Source: Brevibacillus laterosporus
GTDB lineage: Bacteria > Bacillota > Bacilli > Brevibacillales > Brevibacillaceae
Length of the DNA stretch: 64,000 nt
NCBI GenBank assembly: GCA_007833815.1
Contig: CP033464.1
Span: forward strand, 4,458,001-4,522,000
Direction: 5' to 3'
Shown here: positions 15,059-23,736 of the stretch, piece after piece
How positions within the stretch are numbered: position 1 is the first letter of the stretch
How the letters are laid out: each line of letters opens with the position of its first letter
Made by a program: the position numbers and the translations under genes
The notes under the pieces: generated by a model
What the model was told of the DNA's origin: nothing
Seen by the model: only the letters and a program-made list of their open reading frames with translations
Database searches by the model: none

Positions 15059-16490
15059 AAGGCTTTACACAAATATCATCTGGCTTTATGTGATAAGCTA
15101 TGGTTTCAATAGAATTTGCCGATCCATAGCCTTCTCGGTATTTATTATCAAAATTTTCTATGATGGATACCAGCTCTTCTGCATTAATAACATTAAATAA
15201 TACTTTAATACGCTCAAAGTGCTTTTTAGATCTTAGTTTCTGTAAAAGTTCTATTTTTTGATGACCTCCATAAATGTAAGTAATCGGAAACCATTTAGGA
15301 TCATAATCAGTATCCTCAATAAGGATAATAGACCAATAATAAAGCAGTTTATCTGTCGCAACTAATTGTTGTTTGGAATAATTTCTTAGCGTACATCGTT
15401 CAATCAGATACTGAGCTTGAAGACTATACTTTCTCATTTCTAGCCTTTGATTGCGTATTTCATTAATTGACCTTAAATAAAATCTAAACTTAGTGAAAGT
15501 TTCTGGAGTTTTTTGGTTATATTGTGTTTTTAAATAATATTCAGTCACTAGGAGTTGGTACAATTCCCCATAATTCTTTTTATCGAGAAGAATCATACAC
15601 GTGTATAAAAATAGTTCATGCACAAAAAATTTATAATGATCTGTCTTTATGTCGTGGGAATCATTCCCATCAGTTAAACTCCACAAGTTTTCAAATAAGT
15701 CTATGAGTGTATCTATATCGAAATCTCCAGAGTCAACGCTCAATTCTAAAAAGCTTATGTAGTCATTACGTAAAGGTAACATCTTATCAATATTATCTTT
15801 AATAACATCGTCAAAAGTATCTCGATCCTCTACACTGTCAATTTTAAGAGGTTCTAGACTATGTAATAACTCTTCGACAAAGTTTTGAGATAGTGAATTA
15901 ACTCTTTTGGGGTTTCTAATTATAGCGTCTTTAAGTTGTTTTAGAATGTTTGTTGTTGTGTAATGTGAAATTTCTTCAGAGAAAAGCCATTCAGGAGCAT
16001 CACCTAGCGCTGGTTTTTTATAAAGTGGTCGATTATAGATATTCCTAAGTAGTTTTTCAAAGCCCTCTTCAAATCTATCATCCAAGGATAAATCAATATA
16101 CAATCTTGTTCTCATATATATTGGAACATAATCCTCGCCATTGTCACTTCTCTCGGAAACGATGGGAATAAATTTTTCCTGCTTTACATCTAAGTATACC
16201 TCTGGACTAATTATTTGTGTTTCTGTTCCCACACCGCCTTTTCTAGTTTCTGAACGTTCTTTATATCCTTTATCACAGATAATTAATACCTTATCTGTTT
16301 CCTCTGCTCTAACCATGCCTTCCATAAAAGCGTATGTGTCCTGTCCCTCTTTTAAATCCCATTTGTCAAGTTTTACATCCACTCCTGACTCTCTAAGTCG
16401 TGTAGCTAAAGAGACAACCCACTCTTCATGCTCTGTTGAAGTCCAAGCATAAGAAATAAAAACTTTTGGATTGGCGATAGTCATAGACAT
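15057..16490 (-). CDS. SEFIR/TIR-like domain protein, probable phage defence
   Basis: 477 residues. Residues about 8-150 form a SEFIR domain: PKVFISYAWTSTEHEEWV, LRESGVDVKLDKWDLKEGQD and the DKVLIICDKGY strand. The remaining 300 residues are helical, without a known motif, and may sense or oligomerise. Bacterial SEFIR proteins act as single-gene abortive defence systems, apparently through NAD depletion. Here it lies beside a HEPN gene and the agr-like operon, like cargo of a prophage that protects its host from other phages. Confidence 0.85.
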   Translation of the reverse strand: MSMTIANPKVFISYAWTSTEHEEWVVSLATRLRESGVDVKLDKWDLKEGQDTYAFMEGMVRAEETDKVLIICDKGYKERSETRKGGVGTETQIISPEVYLDVKQEKFIPIVSERSDNGEDYVPIYMRTRLYIDLSLDDRFEEGFEKLLRNIYNRPLYKKPALGDAPEWLFSEEISHYTTTNILKQLKDAIIRNPKRVNSLSQNFVEELLHSLEPLKIDSVEDRDTFDDVIKDNIDKMLPLRNDYISFLELSVDSGDFDIDTLIDLFENLWSLTDGNDSHDIKTDHYKFFVHELFLYTCMILLDKKNYGELYQLLVTEYYLKTQYNQKTPETFTKFRFYLRSINEIRNQRLEMRKYSLQAQYLIERCTLRNYSKQQLVATDKLLYYWSIILIEDTDYDPKWFPITYIYGGHQKIELLQKLRSKKHFERIKVLFNVINAEELVSIIENFDNKYREGYGSANSIETIAYHIKPDDICVKP

Positions 16491-16587
16491 TTGTTAGACC
16501 ATATCCTCTCTCATTTATTAGAGTAATTTTATCGTTATTAAAATTGATCAGTATAGAGGAACCTAAAGAAATAATAAAATGTCCCTT

Positions 16588-17382
16588 TTATTCTACAATC
16601 CAATCTAACTTTTTAATAATGTAATCATAAATAAGTATACATCTAATAGAATTAATTTTAGTCCCAAAAGCTGTATCACTTCCATGAACTATTGCATGTC
16701 GACTTAATGGTGAACCAATAGTCTGTCCATGTTCAAATTGACAAAGTATTTTTACATTAAATAGCTCATCAACGTTTTTATCAAAGGAGCTTGATATTTT
16801 TGATTTAAAAAGCCTGTTTCTTAATTCTTGATACTCTTTTCCTTTCATTTTCCCCTTATAGTTAAATTTATCAACAATAGTTCCCTCATATTGCGCTATT
16901 AACAAAGAAATAGAAGAAAAGTACCTTTGATCAGAATGATTTGCAAGTATTTCTTTAAAAACTTCAATCCTTTTTTTAACTATTTCATTACTATACCAAT
17001 CTTCAATTATTCCTTGTATTACTTCATTATTATAAAATGATTCAATATAACTCTCAATTTTTGTTTTACTTTTCCGAACACCATTTTTTTCATAGAATGC
17101 TACAATTTCTTTCATTTCATCAAGTTCCACTTCTAAAAGAGGTGGGAAGTCTATTTCTAGCATGATAGCATTGAACTTATCAACAAAATTATTTGCAGCA
17201 ATAGCATTATGTATAGCGCTGAAAAAATCTTTTGTAAAAATACCCTTCTTTTTAAACTCTTCGCTTAAAGTGATAGCTTGTTTAAATGTTTCGCTGTTTA
17301 TCATTAAAGAAGCATTATTTAGTTGTTGGGAAAGGTATTTATCGGAAAAAATACGTTGGACTAAACTATATATATCGCTCAT
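16588..17382 (-). CDS. HEPN-type protein, possible abortive-infection factor
   Basis: About 264 residues from the ATG at 17382, which follows GGGAGGTG. The N-terminal two thirds are helical and unknown. Near the C-terminus is SPLSRHAIVHG, an R-x4-H motif as in HEPN ribonucleases and common in abortive infection proteins. It ends about 100 bp before the SEFIR gene, in the same direction, so the two may act together. RNase activity is inferred from the motif only. Confidence 0.6.
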   Translation of the reverse strand: MSDIYSLVQRIFSDKYLSQQLNNASLMINSETFKQAITLSEEFKKKGIFTKDFFSAIHNAIAANNFVDKFNAIMLEIDFPPLLEVELDEMKEIVAFYEKNGVRKSKTKIESYIESFYNNEVIQGIIEDWYSNEIVKKRIEVFKEILANHSDQRYFSSISLLIAQYEGTIVDKFNYKGKMKGKEYQELRNRLFKSKISSSFDKNVDELFNVKILCQFEHGQTIGSPLSRHAIVHGSDTAFGTKINSIRCILIYDYIIKKLDWIVE

Positions 17383-17606
17383 AAGCACCTCCCAATAGTC
17401 ATTACACATTAATAGTAGATTTATATACAGTATTAATGTGTAAAAAGTTTAAAATCATCAATAAACATCGGAAGTCTTTTTTGAAATGTAAGTTCCTATA
17501 AATTCATCATACCATTTAGAGAACGTATGTACCATATAGTAACAATTTATTTTATCATTGATTTGTCTGTTTTATTTGATAATATTTAGGTAAAAAGGGG
17601 ACAAGT

Positions 17607-18203
17607 ATGAAATTATCCAGAACAGAAATTGCGTTAACAATTTCTAGCTTATTATCAATAACAGCTACTTTTGTATTACTCTGCTATGCCGTTTTTAGCG
17701 CCTTTGAAAAATGGATGCCTAATGTCTTTCTTTTAATTAGTATATTGTCAACATCTGTGTTTTGCTCAAGGAAGATTTGCAGTATCTCTCTTGAAAAGAG
17801 GAATTTTCGCTTGTTTTTGCTGGTTTTATATTTCACCTTTATAGGGTTCATACTTGGAATAACAATTACAGCAGGACTTTCAAATATAGTTGAACAATAT
17901 TATAAAAAATTCAATAGTACAGCTACGTTATTATTTTGCACATTCATAATATTAATTTTGTTTTTCTTGTTAATATTAATCGGCAAAGGAATATCTAATT
18001 TCTTACAAGATTCTAAGTTAGCACTTTTTATTTCTAACTCATTGCTATTAATTTCATATGAAATATTTGGTTTATTCAATATACAAGTCAATGTTCATTC
18101 AATACTTTTTCCAACATTCTTCAGTAGCTTGGTTGCAATGTCATACATAGAATATATGTTAACATTCAAAAACAAATCTAAAACCTCAGAGACAACAGTT
18201 TAA
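17607..18203 (+). CDS. Multi-pass membrane protein, unknown
   Basis: 198 residues with about six hydrophobic helices and short charged loops. It is rightward inside the leftward block, preceded by AAAAAGGGGAC. Its own hairpin follows the stop. This isolated, opposite placement is typical of a lysogenic-conversion (moron) gene. No family is recognised. Confidence 0.75.
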   Translation: MKLSRTEIALTISSLLSITATFVLLCYAVFSAFEKWMPNVFLLISILSTSVFCSRKICSISLEKRNFRLFLLVLYFTFIGFILGITITAGLSNIVEQYYKKFNSTATLLFCTFIILILFFLLILIGKGISNFLQDSKLALFISNSLLLISYEIFGLFNIQVNVHSILFPTFFSSLVAMSYIEYMLTFKNKSKTSETTV

Positions 18204-18215
18204 ACCGTTGTCTCT
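18188..18215 (+). terminator. Hairpin at the end of the membrane-protein gene
   Basis: A perfect 9-bp stem AGAGACAAC/GTTGTCTCT with the palindrome GTTTAAAC in the loop. The downstream T run is weak, so it may stabilise the transcript rather than terminate. Confidence 0.5.
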
Positions 18216-18236
18216 CTTAATAAACCTTCATTACAT

Positions 18237-18545
18237 CTACTTTCCAACTGTAATAGATTCAGCATTCTCTACACGCATTAATCCATCTTCAATGTTGCTC
18301 GGATCAAAGTAAGCAACTACTACGTCCCCCACCTTAATTGTGTTACTTTGTTTCACATTCTCCTCCAAGAAATAGATATTGCTATTATCATTTACTCCTG
18401 TGCCATAAAATTGATCGTTATCAATCTGTGTTACCTCATATGTGAATGTTGTATACTGGTTGCAAGCTGAAACATTCTGCTGATTGAATACCGCTGCTGT
18501 TACCAAAACGAACATACTCAGTGCTAATTTGAAATTAGACATCAT
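18237..18545 (-). CDS. Small exported protein or lipoprotein
   Basis: 102 residues. A signal peptide is clear: positive start, hydrophobic core (LALSMFVLVTAAVF) and a possible lipobox VSAC near residue 28. The mature part is a small beta-rich domain (TYEVTQIDNDQFYGTG, KVGDVVVAYFD) like an OB-type fold. It would work outside the membrane. It is placed next to a membrane protein gene but in the opposite direction. Confidence 0.75.
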   Translation of the reverse strand: MMSNFKLALSMFVLVTAAVFNQQNVSACNQYTTFTYEVTQIDNDQFYGTGVNDNSNIYFLEENVKQSNTIKVGDVVVAYFDPSNIEDGLMRVENAESITVGK

Positions 18546-18588
18546 AACAACTCCTAAATTTATTATTTTTATTTTTTAATGCCATATA

Positions 18589-18607
18589 ATGAAATTCCAC
18601 TTTTAAT
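18589..18607 (+). repeat. Weak copy of the dispersed 19-bp element
   Basis: ATGAAATTCCACTTTTAAT, differing from the consensus near the 3' end, lies 44 bp upstream of the exported-protein gene. Confidence 0.3.
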
Positions 18608-18659
18608 ATATATTGCTAGCTAGTATATTTCTGTCACATAAGGTATAGATTATTAATAG

Positions 18660-18716
18660 AACGATGTAACCTGCATTTATTTCTTATATGGGAGATATGC
18701 AGGTTATCGTTTTTTA
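18660..18716 (+). terminator. Long plus-strand hairpin with T run
   Basis: AACGAT and AACCTGCAT pair with ATGCAGGTT and ATCGTT, giving about 15 bp with a 2-nt bulge, followed by TTTTTT on the plus strand. No rightward gene ends nearby, so it may end an antisense or small RNA. Confidence 0.6.
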
Positions 18717-18989
18717 GGACTCGTTCTCCTCAAAATATTCGTTAATATCATCAATTCCAGTCTCTTCATCAGACCAAGACAACCATTCTTGTTCTTCTTC
18801 ATCCCATTGTTCTACTACTGTAGCATTTGCATAATCCGGTTTGATGTTATTGTCATACTGAAATAAATCATAGTCGGCAAGTGTATTGTGTACAAGTCTT
18901 GCTTGCTCCAAATTATCTACTTCAACAACGAATGGCTTGCATGGAATTTGTGGAAAGTGGCTTACTCTTAATTTTTTTACTTGTTCCAT
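18714..18989 (-). CDS. Small acidic protein, unknown
   Basis: 91 residues, very acidic in the C-terminal half with a run of Glu, Asp and Trp (EEEQEWLSWSDEETG). The N-terminus is basic and beta-like. Such acidic small phage proteins can be DNA mimics, but there is no direct support for that. Confidence 0.6.
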   Translation of the reverse strand: MEQVKKLRVSHFPQIPCKPFVVEVDNLEQARLVHNTLADYDLFQYDNNIKPDYANATVVEQWDEEEQEWLSWSDEETGIDDINEYFEENES

Positions 18990-19021
18990 TTAGTATCTAC
19001 CTCTCTCTTAATAATAGTCAT

Positions 19022-19156
19022 TCAATTAAAGTCATTACACATATCTTCTTCATGAACATTGTTCTCATGGATGGTGCAGTACAAGATGTGTTCTCCGTTT
19101 TCCCCGTCGGTACTAACCGAATTGCCACAAGTTAAACAATCTTTGTATTTTAGCAT
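19022..19156 (-). CDS. 44-residue cysteine-rich protein
   Basis: A frame of 44 codons with a good AAAGGAG site 8 bp before the ATG. It has CLTC near the start and single cysteines at about residues 27 and 40, so it may bind one zinc ion. It fits exactly between its neighbours. Confidence 0.6.
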   Translation of the reverse strand: MLKYKDCLTCGNSVSTDGENGEHILYCTIHENNVHEEDMCNDFN

Positions 19157-19215
19157 TTACTATCGCTCCTTTCTAAATAAAAAATTTATAATTTTAACTC
19201 ACAACCCTGTTCAAG

Positions 19216-19527
19216 CTAATAATTCAACCTACTATGCTCTGTTTCTACTTCATTCGGATATTTCTTTTTAAGTTCTCTACTTATCTCCTCCATAGTCGAT
19301 TGAAGGTACACATAAGCCGCATCCAAGACTGCTTTGCGCTCTTTAATCTCCTCCTCGCTTAAATCTTGTGCATCAAGAAAAAGCATATCAAATAATCCTT
19401 GCGGATACTGTTGCAGTGCAAAGTTCCATAAGTCAAAATCAATTTCTTGCGCAAATTCAATATGCTCTTCGTTAATTTTTGATAACATCTTTTCAAATTT
19501 CCCCAATGATAAAACCTCATTTCTCAA
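19216..19527 (-). CDS. Helical protein, unknown
   Basis: 103 residues if the TTG at 19527 is the start; that codon lacks a good ribosome site and the true start may be the internal ATG about 13 codons later. The protein is helical and acidic with no motif. A copy of the 19-bp element overlaps the upstream border. Confidence 0.55.
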   Translation of the reverse strand: MRNEVLSLGKFEKMLSKINEEHIEFAQEIDFDLWNFALQQYPQGLFDMLFLDAQDLSEEEIKERKAVLDAAYVYLQSTMEEISRELKKKYPNEVETEHSRLNY

Positions 19528-19545
19528 TAAAAGATTCGTTTTATT
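19527..19545 (+). repeat. Dispersed 19-bp element, copy 2
   Basis: ATAAAAGATTCGTTTTATT, a nearly palindromic version, at the upstream border of the 19216-19527 gene. Confidence 0.5.
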
Positions 19546-19562
19546 TATAATCCTTTAATTTA

Positions 19563-19898
19563 TTATTCGGTATCAGTACTTATCAACTCAGTAGGAGCAA
19601 GCAATATCAATCCAGATGTCGTTTCACATAAAGAGAATCCGTTGTTATATTCGTAAATAACAGTCAATTTTAAATATCGTGGAAAACCATCATAATTATC
19701 CTTTAAGAACCCTTGCTTATCAAGCATCTTTTCTTCATCAGCATATTTGCCAAGCTTCAATAATTGAGACTGATAAGCATCAAATCCTTTAAGTAATTTA
19801 TCTGCTCTCTCTACTCCTAGTTCATTTTCAAGCTCAAAATACAACTCACTTGCTAAGCTTTCAAACTTTTTAATAACATCAAATGTATTCTTATCCAT
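19563..19898 (-). CDS. Unknown 111-residue protein
   Basis: The ATG at 19898 follows GGAGGAAC at good distance and is preferred over an upstream in-frame codon at 19931. The N-terminal half is helical; the C-terminal half has beta strands (LKLTVIYEYNNGFSLC). No family recognised. The region 19932-20044 upstream is AT-rich without a supported gene. Confidence 0.6.
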   Translation of the reverse strand: MDKNTFDVIKKFESLASELYFELENELGVERADKLLKGFDAYQSQLLKLGKYADEEKMLDKQGFLKDNYDGFPRYLKLTVIYEYNNGFSLCETTSGLILLAPTELISTDTE

Positions 19899-20044
19899 GA
19901 ATACAGTTCCTCCACTCTCAATTAAAGTCACATTTTTTCAAACTTCCAAAAAGTTGATTTATCATTAGTATATATCTTTTTCATTATATAGTATTTGGAT
20001 TTTAAAATTGCAACTTCTATATTTCTATTAAAATCTGAATTTCA

Positions 20045-20197
20045 TTATATGATTATGAACTTCTCGTATTCATTTCCTACCAACTCAACCTCGCACGGAA
20101 AACTTATAACTTCACTTAATCTGCATACTTGTGCTGGATGGAGCCTCGCCAACTCTTCTAATTCTTCTTTTGACTCTACCCAGATTACCTTTTTCAT
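20045..20197 (-). CDS. 50-residue protein, unknown
   Basis: An ATG-started frame behind GAGGAGGAAAG, lying just downstream of the methyltransferase gene. The sequence is mixed alpha/beta (KKVIWVESKEELEELARL). A small accessory protein; no motif. Confidence 0.55.
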   Translation of the reverse strand: MKKVIWVESKEELEELARLHPAQVCRLSEVISFPCEVELVGNEYEKFIII

Positions 20198-20222
20198 TAT
20201 ACTTTCCTCCTCTTATTCAATC

Positions 20223-21773
20223 CTATAGAAGACCTGTTTGAAGATTCCAATTATTAAAATTAAATTTCATGATTGCTTTCTTGATCACTTTAGCTACTGC
20301 GTATACTAAATTTACTGGTACTCCATTTGCTACTTGCTGTTGTTTTGCACTAAGTGATCCTTGAAAAATGAAATCATCGGGTACACCTTGAAGTCTGGCA
20401 GCTTCTCTCACTGAAATTATTCTGTTCTCTTCTGGATGGGTTATTGTAGCTTTTCTAGGGTTAACGATTGTTATAGATGGTTTGTCCCATTCTAAACGCT
20501 TATATAAATCGCTATGCTTTCCCTTTGGTCTTATCTCTTCTGGAATATTGAATACATTACCTCCTTGCGGAACGTAACTCATACGCTTAACTGTAAGCTC
20601 TTTCGCTTTGGATACATCCAGTTGATTGGGTGTGTTATCATTTAACCCTTCGAAAGCGTCTCTTACTGTCTTATAGTATTCTGGCTCGAATGTAGGCACT
20701 GGTAACTCTATACGCCCCACTTTACTGCCTATAATAATAGCCCTTTCTCTAAATTGGGGTGCGCCATATGACACCGCCTTAAGCACTCCAGACGTTATCT
20801 CGAAATCTGATAACTGTTCATAAATTTCATTCTTAAATTGTCCATTACCAGCAGTGAGAATTTGTGGTACGTTTTCTAACACAAACACTTTGCAATTATC
20901 ATTGCTTTTTATGGCTTCTATGTATTCTCTCACAAGTAGGTTATCAGGGTTATCGAGAAAATTTGTGTATCTATTCGAATTTGAAAATCCTTTGCATGGT
21001 GTGCCACCAATCATGATAGGTGCTTTTGTTATATCAGACTTATTAAATTCCCTTATGTCAGCTTGTACGACATGCTCCCCATGATTATAACGATATGTCT
21101 CTACTGCTTCAGCATCCTGTTCTAAAGCAAACACAATGTCAAATCCTGCTTGCTTAAAACCTAAGTCCATAATACCTGCACCACTAAACAATGATGCTAT
21201 CTGCAAAGGTATAGCTAGGTTTTTTAGACTTTCTTTTATCTTATGGAAGAAACCTTCATTTATATCTTCATCTTGGGAAACGAATTCGAATGAATCTTCT
21301 GAAATATCAAACGTAGAGCCAACTACCTTTTTTAATTCTTCCCTTGATACTGCAACTGTGACTTTCTTTTTTACTGACAGTATATTTGTAATATCTGTTA
21401 CCTTGGTTTTACGACCAAAGGCTTTTTTTATCTTGTTACCAACCTTAGTTACAATACTCTCTTCCGCTTGTTGATACCCTTCTACAATGATCTGTTCTTC
21501 ATAAATTTGAACTTGTAAGTAATCACATTCTTTAAATACCGCCAATGCTTGCTGATTACGTATGTCTATTACTGGTTTGACACCATCGCCCATTGATCTC
21601 TTGGAAACTGTGTTATCCTTTTCATTATCAGAAGGTACAATTATTACTTTCTTGTTAACTGGATCGACTATATATTTGAAATGACTACTCGGTTGAAAGC
21701 TTGTTTGTTTTAATTCTTTATCTTGCAGATAGATTCCACGACTAGAATTTTTAGCTTTTCTTTCTTTTATCAT
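20223..21773 (-). CDS. C5-cytosine DNA methyltransferase with N-terminal extension
   Basis: 516 residues. The catalytic part starts near residue 190: motif I SLFSGAGIMDLGF (194-206), motif IV GGTPCKGFS with catalytic Cys260, motif VI ENV (300-302), QFRERAIIIG and a C-terminal QQVANGVP region. It transfers methyl groups from SAM to cytosine C5. The first 190 residues are not part of the normal enzyme and have no recognisable domain. No restriction enzyme lies nearby, so it most likely protects phage DNA from host restriction. Confidence 0.93.
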   Translation of the reverse strand: MIKERKAKNSSRGIYLQDKELKQTSFQPSSHFKYIVDPVNKKVIIVPSDNEKDNTVSKRSMGDGVKPVIDIRNQQALAVFKECDYLQVQIYEEQIIVEGYQQAEESIVTKVGNKIKKAFGRKTKVTDITNILSVKKKVTVAVSREELKKVVGSTFDISEDSFEFVSQDEDINEGFFHKIKESLKNLAIPLQIASLFSGAGIMDLGFKQAGFDIVFALEQDAEAVETYRYNHGEHVVQADIREFNKSDITKAPIMIGGTPCKGFSNSNRYTNFLDNPDNLLVREYIEAIKSNDNCKVFVLENVPQILTAGNGQFKNEIYEQLSDFEITSGVLKAVSYGAPQFRERAIIIGSKVGRIELPVPTFEPEYYKTVRDAFEGLNDNTPNQLDVSKAKELTVKRMSYVPQGGNVFNIPEEIRPKGKHSDLYKRLEWDKPSITIVNPRKATITHPEENRIISVREAARLQGVPDDFIFQGSLSAKQQQVANGVPVNLVYAVAKVIKKAIMKFNFNNWNLQTGLL

Positions 21774-21829
21774 TTATAATCATCCATTCATTTTTTTATT
21801 TTAATTAATATATTTATTTTTATTAATCT

Positions 21830-21848
21830 ATTAAAGAACGCTTTTATT
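21830..21848 (+). repeat. Dispersed 19-bp element, copy 3
   Basis: ATTAAAGAACGCTTTTATT, 57 bp upstream of the cytosine methyltransferase gene. Outer parts (AAAG/CTTTT) are complementary. Confidence 0.5.
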
Positions 21849-21856
21849 AGACAATA

Positions 21857-22087
21857 TTAGGATTGTAACTCTGCCCAGAATATCCCTTTTGACACTCCAA
21901 AATCCACCTTACACTTCTTTCTATTTAAGAATAGTTCTAACTGCTCATCGTTTAATGTAAATCCATTCTTGTAATCTTCCCGAATAAATACGTGACCGTT
22001 AATTGTTGTCATATCATAAATAAATTTCACTTTGGTATTCCTGATTACCATTCCCATGTACTTACAAACAACTTTACCAACTCTCAT
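21857..22087 (-). CDS. Small protein, unknown
   Basis: 76 residues, beta-rich and basic with a cysteine in the first strand. It is a separate small unit with AT-rich sequence on both sides. No motif. Confidence 0.6.
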   Translation of the reverse strand: MRVGKVVCKYMGMVIRNTKVKFIYDMTTINGHVFIREDYKNGFTLNDEQLELFLNRKKCKVDFGVSKGIFWAELQS

Positions 22088-22169
22088 TTATCATCTCATC
22101 CTTTTGGATAATATAGTCAGTTCATTTATAATGTTAAACAAAACCCACATTCAGAATACTTTTATTTTC

Positions 22170-22334
22170 TTATTCCGCAAGGTATCCTTTTAGCTGTTCA
22201 TCCTCTGTTGCAATATCGTCAAAATATAGGTTAATAAGTTCACTCTCAGACTCTTGATTAATAAACATTGACAACTCACTTCTGAGCCTATCAATATCCC
22301 ATACTTTAATTTCTTCCAAAACTCGTTCTTTCAC
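22170..22334 (-). CDS. 54-residue acidic helical protein
   Basis: Starts with a GTG 10 bp after the stop of the gene upstream; the ribosome site is weak, so coupling to that gene is likely. The product is acidic and helical (ELINLYFDDIATEDEQLKGY). Frame, codon use and fit between neighbours support it. Confidence 0.5.
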   Translation of the reverse strand: MKERVLEEIKVWDIDRLRSELSMFINQESESELINLYFDDIATEDEQLKGYLAE

Positions 22335-22344
22335 TAGACCGCAT

Positions 22345-22656
22345 TTATCTAAACTGTGGGGCTACGTCATAACTATAACCATTCTCTTTAAATTCCTTTT
22401 TCTTTGTGATTCTATAATTAAAATAAAGGAATACTGTTTGTCCTTCTGCATTCTTGTGCGATGGTTTCAGAGGTTTTCTAAAATGTATGAAATGTTGTTT
22501 GCTCATTCCAATATCTAATTGAATAGCACCCTTTGGAGTATCCAAAGTGACAGGATACCATTTGTTAGTGAAACGTTCGTCGAGTGAAAAGAATTTCTCA
22601 TTAATTAAGTCAGCAAAATCTGAATCAGTAAAAGCCCCTATTTCTAGTGTTTGCAT
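22345..22656 (-). CDS. Unknown 103-residue protein
   Basis: An alpha/beta protein with a GGAGTG site before its ATG. The C-terminal half is basic with alternating strands (QTVFLYFNYRITKKKEF). No domain recognised. Confidence 0.6.
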   Translation of the reverse strand: MQTLEIGAFTDSDFADLINEKFFSLDERFTNKWYPVTLDTPKGAIQLDIGMSKQHFIHFRKPLKPSHKNAEGQTVFLYFNYRITKKKEFKENGYSYDVAPQFR

Positions 22657-22707
22657 TAAGAATCACTCCATTATTTTTATTGATCTGTTATAAGACTCTT
22701 TTATCAT

Positions 22708-22947
22708 TTATTTATATTCAAATAGATAATTTTCTGCTGGTATTACTACTTTCCCATTCATTTCAAATAGATCAATTTCGCCTGCTCCATTTTCTTTTGC
22801 AACTTGATAGAACTCATCATAATTCCAATCTTCGGGGGTCAATCCCTTATCTGAAATCCTTTTGGATATTGCGAAAAATTCCCCTTGTTTCCCCTTTAGA
22901 GTGTTTAATGGTTTGAATTGTAATCCTTCAAAAGTAAAGTTTTTCAT
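22708..22947 (-). CDS. Unknown 79-residue protein
   Basis: The ATG at 22947 has GGAG 8 bp upstream and is preferred to the GTG at 22956. The protein is a small alpha/beta domain. Its upstream region carries element copy 4 of the dispersed repeat. Confidence 0.6.
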   Translation of the reverse strand: MKNFTFEGLQFKPLNTLKGKQGEFFAISKRISDKGLTPEDWNYDEFYQVAKENGAGEIDLFEMNGKVVIPAENYLFEYK

Positions 22948-22983
22948 TTTATTCACTCCATTTATTTTAATTTTATTATTTGA

Positions 22984-23002
22984 ATGAAAGACCGCTTTTA
23001 TA
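22984..23002 (+). repeat. Dispersed 19-bp element, copy 4
   Basis: ATGAAAGACCGCTTTTATA, with complementary arms AAAG/CTTTT, between the 22947 start and the 23020 stop. Confidence 0.5.
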
Positions 23003-23019
23003 GGAATCAGAAAATATCG

Positions 23020-23457
23020 TTATGGATTTACCATTAACTTTTCATAATTTAAAATCTGTTCATATGTTAGCCATTCAGGTTTTTTATTGTTTGGAAAACT
23101 ATTGTACAATTCTTTCATTTGGTCAATGTGTTTTTGTTCATCATTAAGATACAACCGATTTTTATTCCTATTTCCATAACCAAGGTAATAATCACAGTCA
23201 CTTCTTAACCTATCGAGCATCATATAGTTAAATCTGTTTTCCTCTTTAACGTACTGGTTCTTAAAGTGTATTTCCAAATCTGATTTTATGGGGCTATCAG
23301 GTTCACCGTCAAAGCTGTTTTGGCAACTATATAGCTCTGGTTTCTCACTTCCTAATGTTACATCTTTCCATAGCATGTTTGATTCAATACATTTGTAAAC
23401 TGGTCTATCCCAATCGTCAACGCCTAAAAATTCCATTTTTCTAACTTTATTATCCAT
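23020..23457 (-). CDS. LPD11-domain protein
   Basis: 145 residues from the ATG at 23457 behind AGGAGTG. The N-terminal half has DRPVYKC, WKDVTLG and DGEPDSPI. The C-terminal half fits LPD11 (large polyvalent protein-associated domain 11): NRFNYMMLDRLRSDCDYYLG, then EWLTYEQILNYE. LPD domains are common in polyvalent phage and plasmid proteins that enter the host with the DNA; the exact function is unknown. It lies next to two DNA-modification genes. Confidence 0.75.
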   Translation of the reverse strand: MDNKVRKMEFLGVDDWDRPVYKCIESNMLWKDVTLGSEKPELYSCQNSFDGEPDSPIKSDLEIHFKNQYVKEENRFNYMMLDRLRSDCDYYLGYGNRNKNRLYLNDEQKHIDQMKELYNSFPNNKKPEWLTYEQILNYEKLMVNP

Positions 23458-23537
23458 TTTAGTCACTCCTATAATTTTAGATTTAATAAAATAGTGTCAT
23501 TTCATCATATACAACAAGTATTTTGCATTTTCATTTT

Positions 23538-23690
23538 TTACTTATAGAAAGAAACACACTCACCTGTTATCGGGTTATATAGATTGATCCAACCTCTTTC
23601 CATGTGTTCGTAAATCTCCAGCCCGTTACCTGTTTGACCTCTGTAACTCCATTTTGATGGATTGAAGATTGTGTAATCACCTTCAAATAT
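23538..23690 (-). CDS. 50-residue protein with apparent ATA start
   Basis: The frame has no ATG, GTG or TTG before codon 30, yet a full AAGGAGG site sits 8 bp before an ATA codon (23688-23690). The predicted product (IFEGDYTIFNPSKWSYRGQ...) has normal codon use and a plausible small-domain sequence ending just past the LPD11 gene border. Read together with 7716-7931 and 60396-61013, use of ATA as start looks recurrent. Confidence 0.6.
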   Translation of the reverse strand: MFEGDYTIFNPSKWSYRGQTGNGLEIYEHMERGWINLYNPITGECVSFYK

Positions 23691-23736
23691 GTTTGTATCC
23701 TCCTTGTTTTTCTGTTATGTGAGATCTGATATTGGG

